Of a stretch of DNA of 7,273 nucleotides, positions 6,884-7,273 are shown in pieces. The notes below the pieces were generated by a model. It did no database searches. It saw only the letters and a list, made by a program, of their open reading frames with translations, and had not been told where the DNA came from. How positions within the stretch are numbered: the stretch's first letter is position 1; each line of letters starts with the position of its first letter. The stretch covers positions 1-7,273 of the forward strand of contig SLSH01000050.1 of the NCBI GenBank assembly GCA_007130555.1, given 5' to 3'. The translations under genes and the position numbers were made by a program. The DNA is from Bacteroidales bacterium. Its GTDB lineage: Bacteria > Bacteroidota > Bacteroidia > Bacteroidales > ML635J-15.

Positions 6884-6898
6884 TGAATATAGAATCAA

Positions 6899-6943
6899 GT
6901 TTTGGCGGGAAATTTGCCATTTTTGCAAATTTCATGACAAAAC
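6899..6943. repeat. Long imperfect hairpin
   Basis: The inner stem GAAATTTGC (6909-6917) pairs perfectly with GCAAATTTC (6925-6933) around a 7-nt loop. The outer stem GTTTTG (6899-6904) pairs with CAAAAC (6938-6943) across a 4-by-4 internal loop. A competing pairing, ATGACAA (6934-6940) with TTGTCAT (6963-6969), overlaps the outer stem. Confidence 0.65.
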
Positions 6944-7027
6944 GGTGTAAATAGCAATTTAATTGTCATTTTTGTTAATTCCCTATCGGAAAAAAGATCT
7001 CTCTTATTAAAGCTTTTATTAACATTT

Positions 7028-7049
7028 ATGTTCTTACGGACAAAATGGT
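7028..7049 (-). repeat. Degenerate inverted copy of the CATTTTGTCCGTA unit
   Basis: On the minus strand this reads CCATTTTGTCCGTAAGAACAT. It matches the plus-strand unit at 7186-7204 (CATTTTGTCCGTAGGACAT) apart from one substitution and one inserted base near the end. The two form an inverted repeat about 136 nt apart. In this copy the GGACA hairpin arm is broken (AGAACA). Confidence 0.55.
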
Positions 7050-7142
7050 TAATTATTTTATTTGGGTAGTATTGTTATCGAATAAGACAGAACAATTCTT
7101 TGGTCAGGAGTAATGCTGAAAATCCAATCCATAATTCGCGTT

Positions 7143-7166
7143 AAAGGAATAGATATCTGCAAAAAA
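7143..7166 (+). repeat. Direct repeat copy 2 (AAAGGAATAG...ATCTGCAAAA unit)
   Basis: AAAGGAATAG is followed by ATATCTGCAAAAAA. It matches copy 1 at 6689-6712 with one base deleted and then diverges at the end, lacking the ACTTCAG tail. The centre AGATATCT (7151-7158) is an 8-nt palindrome. Confidence 0.6.
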
Positions 7167-7190
7167 TCATAAAAAAACGACATTTCATTT

Positions 7191-7203
7191 TGTCCGTAGG
7201 ACA
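7191..7203. repeat. Perfect hairpin with CC-GTA-GG core (second of three)
   Basis: TGTCC-GTA-GGACA is a perfect 5-bp stem with the same GTA loop as 6829-6845. It is followed at once by a second GGACAT, making a tandem 6-nt duplication at 7199-7210. Confidence 0.7.
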
Positions 7204-7241
7204 TGGACATTAATAAAAAGTACTATAGCTCTCATGACTTT

Positions 7242-7254
7242 TTCCCGTAGGGAA
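7242..7254. repeat. Perfect hairpin with CC-GTA-GG core (third of three)
   Basis: TTCCC-GTA-GGGAA is a perfect 5-bp stem with the GTA loop, near the right edge of the window. Any larger repeat unit that includes it may continue beyond the window. Confidence 0.7.
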
Positions 7255-7273
7255 TATACAGTTATTACAAAAT

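Larger units (their letters stand above)
6575..7273. other. Repeat- and hairpin-rich region without a supportable gene (699 nt)
   Basis: After aspS no reading frame on either strand reaches a credible length or resembles a known protein. Instead the stretch holds at least six hairpins, a direct repeat at 6689-6712 and 7143-7166, and inverted copies of a CATTTTGTCCGTA unit. A 7-bp TTTGAAA/TTTCAAA pairing at 6570-6596 overlaps the aspS stop codon but lacks a T-run, so aspS has no clear terminator. The pattern suggests an intergenic accumulation of small non-autonomous repeats or structured RNA rather than decayed genes. Confidence 0.6.

Noticed and set aside
7045..7172. Two tiny overlapping frames (22 and 19 codons) joined by a TAATG stop-start overlap, in the repeat-rich tail.
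   Set aside because: They are very short, have no promoter or ribosome-binding evidence, resemble no protein I know, and the second runs through the direct repeat copy at 7143-7166. Chance is the simpler explanation.
6829..7254. CRISPR array.
   Set aside because: The repeated hairpins are short, differ in their arms and are irregularly spaced (about 360 and 50 nt apart). There are no uniform repeats and spacers.

Overview
This AT-rich window most likely comes from a member of the Bacteroidota, probably an uncultured or host-associated or anaerobic one. The main evidence is upstream of the genes: each of the four transcription units has a perfect match to the Bacteroidota -7 promoter element (TAnnTTTG) 15 to 45 nt before its start codon, and there are no purine-rich Shine-Dalgarno sites. 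The protein sequences also read as Bacteroidota-like. This is an inference from sequence, not a database match.

Layout. Positions 1-829 (minus strand) hold two glycan-precursor genes two nucleotides apart: a complete left-handed beta-helix N-acetyltransferase of the WbpD/WlbB type, followed by the N-terminal 83 codons of a WbpB/WlbA-type sugar-nucleotide dehydrogenase that runs off the left edge. Together they would serve a pathway to UDP-2,3-diacetamido-2,3-dideoxy-uronic acid for O-antigen, capsule or another surface polysaccharide. Positions 929-1975 (minus) hold a radical SAM protein of the PflX/COG1313 type with an unexpected hydrophobic, cysteine-ending leader. Positions 2077-4494 (minus) hold an 805-residue membrane protein with a spermidine-synthase-like Rossmann domain between two multi-helix membrane regions. 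A 334-nt divergent intergenic region (4495-4828) then leads to aspS (4829-6574, plus), a complete aspartyl-tRNA synthetase.

The last 699 nt (6575-7273) have no supportable gene but are dense in small repeats and hairpins. These include three perfect hairpins that share a CC-GTA-GG core but have different, fully complementary arms, a 15-bp hairpin next to one of them, a further long imperfect hairpin, and a direct repeat. A relative of that direct repeat lies in inverted orientation upstream of aspS, so repeat copies flank aspS.

The protein-coding genes do not form one pathway. The two glycan genes are an operon. The radical SAM gene, the membrane gene and aspS each appear to have their own promoter. 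No defence system, CRISPR array, tRNA, rRNA or intact mobile element is visible. The most unusual items are the compensatory hairpin family downstream of aspS and the leader on the radical SAM protein.
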